Shown: one piece after another, positions 26,756 through 35,984 of the stretch
Layout: every line of letters begins with the position of its first letter
Numbering within the stretch: position 1 is the first letter of the stretch
NCBI RefSeq assembly: GCF_018729455.1
Contig: NZ_JAHHZF010000008.1
Coordinates: 172,886-236,885 of the forward strand
Length of the DNA: 64,000 bases
Direction of reading: 5' to 3'
Source: Prosthecodimorpha staleyi
GTDB taxonomy: Bacteria; Pseudomonadota; Alphaproteobacteria; Rhizobiales; Ancalomicrobiaceae
The notes under the pieces: generated by a model
What the model was told of the DNA's origin: nothing
Databases searched by the model: none
What the model saw: the letters and a program-made list of their open reading frames with translations, nothing else
Program-made: the position numbers and the translations under genes

Positions 26756-29700
26756 TCACGAAAAGGAGAGGCTGGCCGCCATGGCGTCGAGCGCCGCCGG
26801 ATCGAGCTCGACGATCGCCGGGCGGGCGGTCCACAGGATCGCGCAGCGGATGCGCCGGCCGGGGAAGATGTCGGCGAGCACGCGCCGATAGACGGCCATC
26901 TGGGCGAGATAGTCGCGCGGCGTGCCGGCCGCGTCGGAGGGCGGGTTGCGGTTGGTCTTGTAGTCGAGCACGACGACATCCGTCGCCGAGACGGCGAGCC
27001 GGTCGATCTGGCCCGAGACGGCGCGGCGCGTGCCGTCGGCGAGGGCGATCTCGCCGGCAATGGCCACCTCGGCACGCGAGCCGGGCGCGAACAGGGCCGC
27101 GAAGGCCTGGTCCTCGATCACGCGCAGGACCTCGTCGACCAGCCGGCCCCGATCTGCGGCCTCGCTGTCGGCGAGCGTGCGCGCCACGAAGGCCTCCGCC
27201 GCCGTCCGCCGCCGCGCCGGGGCCATGTCGGGCAGGACTTCGAGCAGCTTGTGGATCACCCGGCCGCGCCGGGCCTCGAAGGATTCCGGGGTGAGCGCCG
27301 CCTCGAAGGCGCTGACCGCCGGATAGGCCGGCAGCGCCTCCCTGGTTTCGATCTCGGCCAGCGCCTTGGACGGCCGCAAGAGGTCCGGGCCGGCGACCGA
27401 CGGCGCCGGCCGCGCGATCCAGTCGGGCAGGGGGCTCTCGACCGGACCGGCCGTCGTCGCCTCCGCGACCGGCGGCACCGGCGGGCGCTCGGCCGCGCGC
27501 CAGCGCGTCGCCGTGAGCGTCCCGTCCGGCGCCTCGATCCGGACGGCCTCGGGCGCGGCCGCCAGAACTTGGTCGATCGCCTGGAACCAGCACTCGTCGT
27601 CGAGCCCGCTCCGGCCGGCATGGGCGACGACATAGAGGCGGTCGGCGGCGCGCGTCATGGCGACATAGAGCAGGCGGCGGTATTCCTCGCCCTGCTCGCG
27701 TTGCCAGTCGGCGATCGCCGCCTCGATCCGGGCGGAGCGGAGGTCCTTGCGCGGGCACCAGACCAGCAGCGGCACGGCATCGAGCCCGGCCGCGGCGACG
27801 ACCGGCACGGCGACCAGCTTCGGCGCGTGGCGTGCGTTGACCGGCTTGGAGCCGCCGTCGACCAGGAACACCACCGGCGCCTCCAGGCCCTTGGCGCCGT
27901 GCACGGTCATGACGCGGACCTCGTCGCGCGCCTCGTCCATTTCGCGCTTGATCTCCGGCGGGCTCGCCGCGAAGGCGGCCAGGAAGCCGGCGAGGCTCGG
28001 CGCGGCGACGCGGTCGTGGGCGAGCGCGGCGGCCAGGAACTCGTCGATCACGTCGTCGGCCTCGGGGCCGAGCCGGGCGACGAAGCGGCGGCGGCCGCCC
28101 TCCGCCGACAGGATGCCGGCATAGAATTCGAACGGCGGCACCAGGTCGGCGCGGCGGCGCCAGCCGGCCAGCCGGCGATAGGCCTCGGCGATCGCCGGAT
28201 CGGTCGCGTCGCGGGCTTCGTCCGCACCCGCCATGGCGCCGCCCCCGGCATCGGCGCCCGCCAGACCGTCTCCGGCGGCCTCGCGCAGCGCGTCCCAGAG
28301 GGCCGTCCGGTCGCTCTCGCGGCGTGCCGCGATCCGGTAGAGCTGCTCTTCCGACAGGCCGATCAGCGGGCTTTTCAGAACCGTCGCCAGCGACAGGTCG
28401 TCCTCCGGCAGCAGCACGACGCGGCCGAGTGCGATCAGGTCCTCGATCGCGATGTGGTCGGTCAGCCGCAGCCGGTCGGCGCCGGCGGCCGGGATGCCAC
28501 GCTCCTTCAACACCCGGTTCATGGCCTCGACGAAGGCGCCGCGCTTGCGGACCAGGATCAACACGTCGCGCGGGCGGACCGGCCGGCCGGTGCCCTCCAG
28601 CCGGAAGCCCGGCGCGGTCAGCCGCTCGATTTCGTCGGCGATGCGCCGGGCGAGCAGCAGCGGCGGCGCGGCGGCGCCGAGCCGGTCGATCGGCGCGGTC
28701 CAATCCTCCGGCTCGCTCTGTGCCACCGGCATCACCGGCGGCCAGATCTCGACCAGCCCTGGCGCCGCGGCGCGCACGGCGAGATGCCTCTGCCAGCCGC
28801 CGCCGGCGACGCCGGCCTGCATCTCCGGCGCGGCGAAGACCCGGTCGACCGCCTCCAGCACGTCCGGCGTCGAGCGGAACGAGAGATCGAGCGGGACCCG
28901 GTCGAAGCGGCCGCCGCCGCGCGGTACGAGAGTAGCGAAATGGGCCTCGTTGGCGCCGAATTCCTTCGGGGCGGCATCCTGGAACGAATAGATCGACTGC
29001 TTCTCGTCGCCGACCGCGAAGATCGTGCGGCCGCGACGCGCGCCTTCGCCGGCGAAGAACTCCTCGGTCAGCTGGCGGACGATCGCCCATTGGCGCGGGC
29101 TGGTGTCCTGCGCCTCGTCGACGAGGACATGGTCGATGCCGCGGTCGAGCTTGTACTGGACCCAGGCGGCGGCCTCGGAACGCGACAGGAGCTGCAGCGT
29201 GCGGGCGATCAGGTCGTCGAAATCGAGCGCCCCGCGCGCCCGCTTGGACATCTCGTAGTCGGCCAGGACGGCGTCGCCGAGCGCGATCAGCGCCAGCGTC
29301 GCGGCGCGGGCACGGTGCGCCACCATCCGGTCGACGAGGCCGGCGAGGCGGGTGCTCTCGCGATCGAGGCGCTCCTCCAGGTCGCCGATCCGGTCCTTGA
29401 CGAATTTGGTCGCGAAGCGGCTCGCCGCGCGCGGCTTGCGGTCCTTCGTCAGGAAGATGTCGAGCCAGGCTTCGCGGGCGGCCTCCTGCGAGGCGCCCCG
29501 CACGCGCCCGAAGGAGTGTGCCAATCCGATGTCGGTCTGCTTGTCGGATTGTCCCGCGGCCGTGATGAAACGGTCGAGCCAGGGGCCGGAGAAGTCCGGC
29601 GACTGCAGGATGGCGTCCGCCGCCGTTTCGGCCGTCTCGCCGGGCGGCAGGCCGAGGGCGGTGCCGAGCAGGCCTTCGATCCGGGCGAAGTCGCCGATCT

Positions 29701-30355
29701 CGGCCGTGCGGAAGGCGCGGCGGAAGCTGTCGCGCCGGCGCACGAGTTCGTCGAGCGCGCTGGTGAAGCCGTCCTCGCCGGCCGTGTCGATGACGGCGGC
29801 CAGGGCGGCGCCGAGATGCCCGTCCGGGCCTTCGGCGGCCGCGCGGACCAGAATGCGGTTGCGGGCACGGTCGATCAGCTCGCGCTCGCCGGCCTCGTCG
29901 AGGATCTCGAAATTGCCGGCGAGATCGGCCTCGATCGGGAACTGCTGCAGGATGCGTTCGCAGAAGCCGTGGATAGTCTGGATCTTGAGCCCGCCCGGCG
30001 TCTCGATCGCGGCTGCGAACAGGCGCCGGGCCCGGATCAGGTCGCCGGCAGCCGGGACGGTGCCGGTCACGTCGGTCAGGCTCAGGACGAGGCTTTCGTC
30101 GTCGGCGACGGCCCATTTGGCGAGATCGTCGAAGACGCGGTTCGACATGGTTGCCGCGGCCGCCTTGGTGAAGGTCAGGCACAGGATCTTCGAGGCCGGC
30201 GTGCCGGCGAGCAGGATGCGCATCACCCGCCGGGTCAGCACATGGGTCTTGCCCGAGCCGGCATTGGCCGACACCCAGGCCGAGGCGCCCGGATCGCTCG
30301 CCCGGCGCTGGCGGTCGGCAGTATCCTTCGGCACGACGAAGCGGGCGCCGCTCAT
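26756..30355 (-). CDS. addA: Double-strand break repair helicase-nuclease subunit AddA
   Basis: A 1199-aa UvrD/SF1A helicase fused to a RecB-type nuclease; with AddB it resects broken DNA ends for RecA-dependent repair. The helicase Walker A is [15 protein letters not shown] (about residues 29-43), then [12 protein letters not shown]. Walker B is [15 protein letters not shown], motif III is [14 protein letters not shown], and motifs V/VI are [15 protein letters not shown] and [17 protein letters not shown]. The C-terminal nuclease has the [12 protein letters not shown] motif. Its ATG overlaps the addB stop by 4 bp (ATGA), so the two subunits are cotranslated. The length agrees with alphaproteobacterial AddA. 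Confidence 0.96.
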   Translation of the reverse strand: MSGARFVVPKDTADRQRRASDPGASAWVSANAGSGKTHVLTRRVMRILLAGTPASKILCLTFTKAAAATMSNRVFDDLAKWAVADDESLVLSLTDVTGTVPAAGDLIRARRLFAAAIETPGGLKIQTIHGFCERILQQFPIEADLAGNFEILDEAGERELIDRARNRILVRAAAEGPDGHLGAALAAVIDTAGEDGFTSALDELVRRRDSFRRAFRTAEIGDFARIEGLLGTALGLPPGETAETAADAILQSPDFSGPWLDRFITAAGQSDKQTDIGLAHSFGRVRGASQEAAREAWLDIFLTKDRKPRAASRFATKFVKDRIGDLEERLDRESTRLAGLVDRMVAHRARAATLALIALGDAVLADYEMSKRARGALDFDDLIARTLQLLSRSEAAAWVQYKLDRGIDHVLVDEAQDTSPRQWAIVRQLTEEFFAGEGARRGRTIFAVGDEKQSIYSFQDAAPKEFGANEAHFATLVPRGGGRFDRVPLDLSFRSTPDVLEAVDRVFAAPEMQAGVAGGGWQRHLAVRAAAPGLVEIWPPVMPVAQSEPEDWTAPIDRLGAAAPPLLLARRIADEIERLTAPGFRLEGTGRPVRPRDVLILVRKRGAFVEAMNRVLKERGIPAAGADRLRLTDHIAIEDLIALGRVVLLPEDDLSLATVLKSPLIGLSEEQLYRIAARRESDRTALWDALREAAGDGLAGADAGGGAMAGADEARDATDPAIAEAYRRLAGWRRRADLVPPFEFYAGILSAEGGRRRFVARLGPEADDVIDEFLAAALAHDRVAAPSLAGFLAAFAASPPEIKREMDEARDEVRVMTVHGAKGLEAPVVFLVDGGSKPVNARHAPKLVAVPVVAAAGLDAVPLLVWCPRKDLRSARIEAAIADWQREQGEEYRRLLYVAMTRAADRLYVVAHAGRSGLDDECWFQAIDQVLAAAPEAVRIEAPDGTLTATRWRAAERPPVPPVAEATTAGPVESPLPDWIARPAPSVAGPDLLRPSKALAEIETREALPAYPAVSAFEAALTPESFEARRGRVIHKLLEVLPDMAPARRRTAAEAFVARTLADSEAADRGRLVDEVLRVIEDQAFAALFAPGSRAEVAIAGEIALADGTRRAVSGQIDRLAVSATDVVVLDYKTNRNPPSDAAGTPRDYLAQMAVYRRVLADIFPGRRIRCAILWTARPAIVELDPAALDAMAASLSFS

Positions 30356-33300
30356 TCGCTCTCGCCCCCTTCGCCGGCCGCCCATTCCTTGACCCGGGCG
30401 AGATGATCGTAGGGGCCGTCTGTGTCGCGCTGGAATTGGATGCGCGGCCGCGACGGATAGCCGGTGGCCGGGTTGCGGTAGTGGGAGACGAGCCGCCGCA
30501 GCCGGTCGAGCGCCATGGCGGCGAGTTCGTCCGCGCTCGGCGGGGGGCCGCCGCCCCGGATCGGCAGCGTCACGTCGGTGACCGCGCCGCCGGCCCCGGT
30601 CCCCGAGAGCTTGACATAGGCGAGCATCGAGATCGGCCGATCGGCGAGGTCGGCCCCGAAGGCGCCCTGCCGGACCATGCCGGCCTCGAGCGGCAACTGC
30701 GGCGCGAGCAGGCTCTGCACCTGGGCGGCGGAGGGCACCGTGCCGGTCTTGTAATCGAGGATGGCGAGGCCGCCGTCCCTGAACCGGTCGATGCGATCGG
30801 CGCGGCCGACCAGCGTGAAGGGCGCGCCGTCGACCGGCAGGTCGAGCGCCTCGCGCTGCTCCAGCAGGCTGTCGGCGATCTGCCCGGCACGCGGCCGTTC
30901 GAACTGGGCGATGAACCAGGCGCCGATCTTCTCCAGCCGCGGCCGCCATAGCGCCAGCACTTCGGGGAAGGCCGCATGGGCCTCCAGGGCGTCGTCGGCG
31001 AGCCGCATGAAGCGCGCCTGCGCCTCGGCTTCGCTTTCCGGCTGCCGCCCGTCCACGAAGCGATGCAGCACCTCGTGCACGATTGAGCCGCGGTCGCCGC
31101 CGTCCGGGGCCTCTGCCAGCTCTTCCATCGGCTGCAGGCGCAGCACGTGGCGGGCATAGATCGCGTAGGGGTCGCGGATCAGGGTCTCGATCTCGGTCAC
31201 CGAGAGCCGGTTCGGCCGCACCTCGACCGGCGGCTTCGGCTCGGGCCGGGCGGCCGGCGCCGGCGCGGCGGCGGGGCGGTCGAGCCGGCGGGCGCGGTCC
31301 AGATGGACGGCGCCGCGGGCGCGTAAGGTGGCGGCGATGTCCGGTCCGACCACGGCAAGGAGCCGCTGCAGCCAGCGCGACGGCACGGTCGGGGCGCCGC
31401 CGGACCGCGCGCTGCGCGACAGAATCACCTCCGGCGCCGTGACGCCCTCGACGAAGTCATGCGCCGCCAGGCCGATGCGCCGCTCGGGCGCCTCAAGGCC
31501 GAGTTCACGCTTCATCGGGCGCGACAGCCAGGCGTCGGCGCGGGTGACGGCCGGCCAGGTGCCCTCGTCGAGCCCGGCCAGGATCAGCCGGTCGACGCTC
31601 TGCAGGCGCGCCTCCAGCGGACCCCAGATGGCGATCCGGCTGCCGGTGCCGGCGGCACGGCGGCGCACCGGTTGATGGCCGACCAGCGCCTCGAAGAAGG
31701 CCGGATAGTCCGATCCGCGCAGCGAGATGGTGAAGGCGTCGGCGCGTGCGGCCGCGATCAACCCGGCCAGCGTGGTCGCCAGCGCCTCGCCGGCCTCGCC
31801 CTCGAAGAGGCGGGCGTCGGAGCCGTCCGCATCCGCCGCCACGGCCCTCAGGGCGGCGGCATGAAGGCCGAGCAGATCGGCCAGTGGGACCCGGCCCGGC
31901 GCGGCGGCGATCCGCTCCAGCGGGCCGAGCGCGGCGGTGAGCCGGTCGATCAGATCTTCGGCGGCGTTCCAGCCGGCCGCGCCGAGGCGCCGGCGCTGCG
32001 GACTGGACTCGCGCGCGGTGCGGGTGTCGTGGGCGTGCCGGCGCTCCGCGAAGGCGGCCGCCAGGCCCTCGCTGCCGGCCCCCGGCCGCGGCCCGCGCAG
32101 GGCGGCGATCTCCAGCGCCCGCGCCGCGCGTCGCGCCGCGGCCCGCTCCAGCCCGAAGGCGGCGAGCGGATGCTGCAGCAGGCCGACCAGCGCGACCGGC
32201 TCGAAGCCGCCGCAGGCGACCTCGGCGACCATCCGGGCGAGCACGGCGGGCGGGGTCTCGAGCAGCGGCACCCCGGCGGAATCGTCGACCGCCAGACCCC
32301 AGCGGCCGAGTTCGGCGGCGACCCGGCGGGCGAGCGTGCGGTCGGGCGTGACCAGCGCGGCGGTGCGGCCCTCGGTCTCCAGGGTCTCGCGTAAGGCCAG
32401 CGCGATCGCCAGCGCCTGTTCGGCCTCGGAGCGGGCCTCCATCAGGCCGACGCCCGCGAAGGCGGCCTGGAGCGGCGCGTCCCCGCCAACGGTGGCGCGA
32501 AAACCGGGCCAGGTCTCGGTGGTGCCGGCGGGCTTCAACGCCTCGGCGACGACCCGGGCGCGCAGCGCCAGCGCCTCGGGCACGGCCGGTCCGACCGGTT
32601 CGACCTCGCTGCGGTCGATGCGGAAGGCGTGATCGAGCAACTGCTTCAGGCCATATTGCGGGTGACCGTAGGCCGGCTCGCCCTGGTCCCGGCCGCCGAT
32701 CGCCTTCCAGCTGTCGGCATCGAGCGCGCGGTCGAGGCCCGGCAGCACGACCGCGCCGCGCGGCAGGCCGGCAATGGTCGCGAGCAGGGCGGCGGTAGCC
32801 GGGATCGAGCCGGTTGAGCCGGCGGCGATCACCGGCCCCTTCGGCGGTGTGGCCGCCAGCCGCTCGGCCTCGCGGCGGACGGTACGGTTGCGCTGGCGGG
32901 CCGGGTCGGCGAGACCGCGTTCGGCCAGAAAGTCCGGCCAATGGCGGGTGACGATGGACAGGAAGGACAGCGTCAGGGCCCAGAAGGCGGCGTGATCCTC
33001 CGGCACGATCGATGCCAGCTTGGCCCAGTCGGCGCCCTCGGTCTCGACCTGATCCATCAGGGTCAGCAAGGCGCGGGCAAGATGGGCGGCCTCGGCCGGC
33101 GAGGCCGGGAAGGTCGGTGCGGCGTCGGTGACCGGGTTGAGGAGATCGCGGGCGAGCGTCTCGGTCCAGGCGACCACCAGCCGGGTCAGGCCGAGCAGCC
33201 GCTCCAGGCCGTCGACCTCGGGTTCGAGATCGCGCGCGAAGGCGGCCGAGCCTTCGGCGTCGATCAGGCCGGCATCCTCGTCGATGTCGCCGAGCGGGGC

Positions 33301-33633
33301 GATGCGCGGCAGGATCGCGGCCCGGCCGCCGAGCCGTTCCAGAATGACGCCGCGCAGGGCGCGCGCGGCGCGGCGGGTCGGCACCAGGATGGTCACGTCG
33401 GCGAGCGCCAGCGAGCCGGACGAAACGTCCGGGTCTGGCGATAGGTCCGGGTCTGGCGATAGGTCCGGGTCTGGCGATCCGGCCGGGTCGAAGCGGAAAT
33501 CCGGCACGATCTGGCCGGCGAACAGCGCATCGACCAGCGTGGCCAGGAAGGGCAGCCCGGGATCGATGGTCAGGACGCGCGGGCGCCGCCGGACATCCGG
33601 GCCTGCATCCGCTTCAGGATCGATGCCTGCCAT
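30352..33633 (-). CDS. addB: Double-strand break repair protein AddB
   Basis: A 1093-aa AddB subunit. It has an inactive-helicase-like body with [18 protein letters not shown] near the N-terminus and [21 protein letters not shown] in the middle. A C-terminal RecB-family nuclease has [21 protein letters not shown] and [14 protein letters not shown]. Only one Cys is present (AEVACGG), so the four-Cys iron-sulfur site known from Bacillus AddB is absent. Near residue 53 a tandem repeat adds SPDPDL units. The start at 33633 ([11 protein letters not shown]) has GGGAC upstream; the frame stays open earlier, overlapping murU, without support. Confidence 0.93.
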   Translation of the reverse strand: MAGIDPEADAGPDVRRRPRVLTIDPGLPFLATLVDALFAGQIVPDFRFDPAGSPDPDLSPDPDLSPDPDVSSGSLALADVTILVPTRRAARALRGVILERLGGRAAILPRIAPLGDIDEDAGLIDAEGSAAFARDLEPEVDGLERLLGLTRLVVAWTETLARDLLNPVTDAAPTFPASPAEAAHLARALLTLMDQVETEGADWAKLASIVPEDHAAFWALTLSFLSIVTRHWPDFLAERGLADPARQRNRTVRREAERLAATPPKGPVIAAGSTGSIPATAALLATIAGLPRGAVVLPGLDRALDADSWKAIGGRDQGEPAYGHPQYGLKQLLDHAFRIDRSEVEPVGPAVPEALALRARVVAEALKPAGTTETWPGFRATVGGDAPLQAAFAGVGLMEARSEAEQALAIALALRETLETEGRTAALVTPDRTLARRVAAELGRWGLAVDDSAGVPLLETPPAVLARMVAEVACGGFEPVALVGLLQHPLAAFGLERAAARRAARALEIAALRGPRPGAGSEGLAAAFAERRHAHDTRTARESSPQRRRLGAAGWNAAEDLIDRLTAALGPLERIAAAPGRVPLADLLGLHAAALRAVAADADGSDARLFEGEAGEALATTLAGLIAAARADAFTISLRGSDYPAFFEALVGHQPVRRRAAGTGSRIAIWGPLEARLQSVDRLILAGLDEGTWPAVTRADAWLSRPMKRELGLEAPERRIGLAAHDFVEGVTAPEVILSRSARSGGAPTVPSRWLQRLLAVVGPDIAATLRARGAVHLDRARRLDRPAAAPAPAARPEPKPPVEVRPNRLSVTEIETLIRDPYAIYARHVLRLQPMEELAEAPDGGDRGSIVHEVLHRFVDGRQPESEAEAQARFMRLADDALEAHAAFPEVLALWRPRLEKIGAWFIAQFERPRAGQIADSLLEQREALDLPVDGAPFTLVGRADRIDRFRDGGLAILDYKTGTVPSAAQVQSLLAPQLPLEAGMVRQGAFGADLADRPISMLAYVKLSGTGAGGAVTDVTLPIRGGGPPPSADELAAMALDRLRRLVSHYRNPATGYPSRPRIQFQRDTDGPYDHLARVKEWAAGEGGESE
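33426..33479 (-). repeat. Three tandem 18-bp repeats inside addB
   Basis: Three near-identical copies of an 18-base unit (GTCCGGGTCTGGCGATA core) lie head to tail; only the outermost bases differ. Read on the minus strand they encode [18 protein letters not shown] in the N-terminal part of AddB. Because the unit is a multiple of three, copy changes would keep the frame. Confidence 0.9.
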
Positions 33634-33655
33634 GCTGTCCCGCCCGGTCGGGCCG

Positions 33656-34408
33656 TCACGCCGCGCTGTGCCGGATGGTCTCCTCCGCCTCGCGGATCGC
33701 CTCCGGCGTGCCGACATGCAGCCAGATGCCGTCCATGTGCACGCCGTAGAGCCTGCCCGATTCGAGCGCGCGATCGAAGAACTTGTTGAGCGAGAACCGA
33801 CCCTGGGCTGTACCGGCGAAGACGCGCGGGTGGATGATCGCCGTGCCGGCATAGACGAAGGGGGCGACGCGGCCCTCGACCCGGCGCTCCAGGCGCCCGA
33901 GCGGGTCCATGGTGAAGTCGCCCTGGCCGTCATAGCCCGACGCGGTGACGGTCGGCGACAGGAGGAGCAGCATGTCCATCTTCGCCTCGTCCCAGAACTC
34001 GACCAGCAGTTCGAGATTGTCGGCGTAGCCGTCGATCCAGAAACTGTCCGAGTTGAACAGGAAGAAGGGGTCGGGCCCGATCATGTCGAGCGCCTTGACG
34101 ATGCCGCCGCCGGTCTCCAGGAGACCCTTGCGCTCGTCGGAGATCAGCACCTTCGGGCGCGCGCGCTTCAGGACATGGAATTCGACCAGGTCGGCGAGAT
34201 AGTGGACGTTGACCACCACGGTCTCGACGCCGGCATCGACCAGGCGGTCGAGGCCGTGGTCGATCAACGCCTTGCCGGCGACCTCGATCAGCGGCTTGGG
34301 CGTGGTCGCGGTCAGCGGGCGCATGCGCTTGCCGATCCCGGCCGCGAGCATCATGGCGCGGGTCGGTCGCTTGGCCTCGGGGCGCTTCACCTGGGACGGA
34401 TGGGTCAT
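33656..34408 (-). CDS. murU: Nucleotidyltransferase, MurU-like (MurNAc-1-phosphate uridylyltransferase)
   Basis: A 250-aa sugar-phosphate nucleotidyltransferase. The nucleotide-binding signature is AMMLAAGIGKRMRPLTATTP followed by KPLIEVAGKALIDH. The metal Asp is in FFLFNSDSFWIDGY, and a product-site segment GIWLHVGTPEAIREAE closes the fold. This matches MurU, which makes UDP-MurNAc in the cell-wall recycling route that bypasses de novo synthesis and its fosfomycin target. The assignment is strengthened by the neighbouring AmgK-like kinase, which supplies MurNAc-1-phosphate. It lies 27 bp after that gene and 22 bp before addB, in the same operon. Confidence 0.85.
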   Translation of the reverse strand: MTHPSQVKRPEAKRPTRAMMLAAGIGKRMRPLTATTPKPLIEVAGKALIDHGLDRLVDAGVETVVVNVHYLADLVEFHVLKRARPKVLISDERKGLLETGGGIVKALDMIGPDPFFLFNSDSFWIDGYADNLELLVEFWDEAKMDMLLLLSPTVTASGYDGQGDFTMDPLGRLERRVEGRVAPFVYAGTAIIHPRVFAGTAQGRFSLNKFFDRALESGRLYGVHMDGIWLHVGTPEAIREAEETIRHSAA

Positions 34409-34435
34409 GGTCGGGACAGCTCTGGATGCGATGGC

Positions 34436-35980
34436 TCAACTCGCCCGCAGGCGCGTGGCCTCCGGGACGTGCGCGTCATACCAGAGCTTGACGCCGAGCG
34501 TCACGTCTTCGCGCAGCGACCGGTCGAGATAGTCCCAGAGCCGGGGATAGTGCCGCATGTATCCGGGCTTGCCGTCCCGGTTCTTCAGCCGAGCGAAGAC
34601 GCCGAGAATGCGCGTGTTGCGCTGGACCGACAGGATCGCGTAGGCGCGACGAAAATCGGCCGCGTCGAAGGCCGGATCGGCGGCGGTGCGCAGTGCCAGA
34701 TAGTGCGCCAGCAGCCCGGCTTCGAGATCCGGCGGGACCGTGACGCGGGCGTCCTGGGCGATCGAGACCAGGTCGTAGGCCGGATGGCCCAGGATGGTAT
34801 CCTGGAAGTCGAGAATGCCGATGCGCCGGTGGCCCTCGCGGTCCGGCAGCCAGAGCAGGTTCGGCGAGTGGTAGTCGCGCAGGCACCAGGTCGCCGGGCC
34901 GGCCAGGACCTCGTCGAACAGCGGCGACCAGGCGGCCAGGAAGCTGTCGCGCTCATCCGGCGTCGCGGACCGTCCGAGGAGATGCGGCAGGCCCCAGTCG
35001 AGGAAGACCGAGACCTCGGCGGTCAGGTTGCCGCGATCATAGGCCGGGATCGCGTAGCTGCCGCCGCAGCCGTCGTCGAGGCCCGCCGGCAGGTCCAGGC
35101 CATGCAGCCGCGCCAGCACCGCGACGGCGACCCGGTAGCGGTCCGGGATCGGCGCCGGAGGTTCGCCGGCGACGCAGAAGTCGTTGCCGAGATCCTCCAG
35201 GAGCATGAAGCCGCGTTCGGGATCGTGGGCGCGGACGGTCGGCACCGAGAAGCCGCGCGTGCCGAGGCCGAGCGCGAAGGCGTGGAAGGGCCGCGTATCC
35301 TCGGCGAGCTTCGCCGCGGCACGGGCGCCCCGACGGGCCTGCCCGGCCGCGTCGTCGGTCTCGGCCGGCTGGTTCATCAGGATGGCGTTGCCGGCCGGGC
35401 CGGCAAGCCGCTCATAGGCCCGCGCGGAGGCGTCGCCCTGCAGATAGCGGCGGGTGGCAACGCCCCACCCGGACGCAGACAGGAAGGTGCGGATGGCGAT
35501 CGTCCGCTCGATCCTGTCGCGCCAGACCTCCTCCGGACCGGACAGGGTCGCGACCCGCGCGTCCGGCGTCGGACCGTCGCCGAGCGCCAGGGTGAGCCGG
35601 TCCATCGGCAGTTCGCCCTCCGCCCGCTCGGGCCACTCGACCAGGGCGGCGCCGTCGGCGAGCGCTTCGTCGAGGCCGAGTTCGGCCATCTCGTCGGCGC
35701 CGCCGAGCCGGTAGAGGTCGAAATGGGCGAGTGCAAAGCGCGGCAGCGCGTAGCTCTGCACCAGCGTGAAGGTCGGGCTCGGCACTTCGAGCGCGGCGTC
35801 GCCGGCCAGCGCCCGGATCAGGGCGCGCGCCCATGTGGTCTTGCCGGCGCCGAGATCGCCGTCGAGCGCGATCACGTCGCCGCGCCGGAGGATCGCGGCG
35901 ATGTCCTCGGCCAGACGCACCGTCGCGGCTTCGTCGGCGAGGTCGATGCTGAGGCGCCAGGCCGTCGCCTGTTCGATCAT
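34436..35980 (-). CDS. tsaE-amgK: Fusion of TsaE (t6A ATPase) and AmgK-like sugar kinase
   Basis: A 514-aa two-domain protein. Residues 1-150 are TsaE, the ATPase of the tRNA t6A37 complex: Walker A LDGDLGAGKTTWARALI, then EVPSPTFTLVQSY and HFDLYRLGGADEMAELGLDE. Residues 180-514 form an aminoglycoside-phosphotransferase-fold kinase like AmgK, with LLEDLGNDFC, the catalytic loop LRDYHSPNLLWLPD and the metal motif ILDFQDTILGHPAYDL. AmgK phosphorylates MurNAc/GlcNAc at the anomeric position during peptidoglycan recycling. It starts 4 bp after divL and is followed by murU. A TsaE-kinase fusion is, from memory, common in Rhizobiales. Confidence 0.9.
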   Translation of the reverse strand: MIEQATAWRLSIDLADEAATVRLAEDIAAILRRGDVIALDGDLGAGKTTWARALIRALAGDAALEVPSPTFTLVQSYALPRFALAHFDLYRLGGADEMAELGLDEALADGAALVEWPERAEGELPMDRLTLALGDGPTPDARVATLSGPEEVWRDRIERTIAIRTFLSASGWGVATRRYLQGDASARAYERLAGPAGNAILMNQPAETDDAAGQARRGARAAAKLAEDTRPFHAFALGLGTRGFSVPTVRAHDPERGFMLLEDLGNDFCVAGEPPAPIPDRYRVAVAVLARLHGLDLPAGLDDGCGGSYAIPAYDRGNLTAEVSVFLDWGLPHLLGRSATPDERDSFLAAWSPLFDEVLAGPATWCLRDYHSPNLLWLPDREGHRRIGILDFQDTILGHPAYDLVSIAQDARVTVPPDLEAGLLAHYLALRTAADPAFDAADFRRAYAILSVQRNTRILGVFARLKNRDGKPGYMRHYPRLWDYLDRSLREDVTLGVKLWYDAHVPEATRLRAS

Positions 35981-35984
35981 CGGC

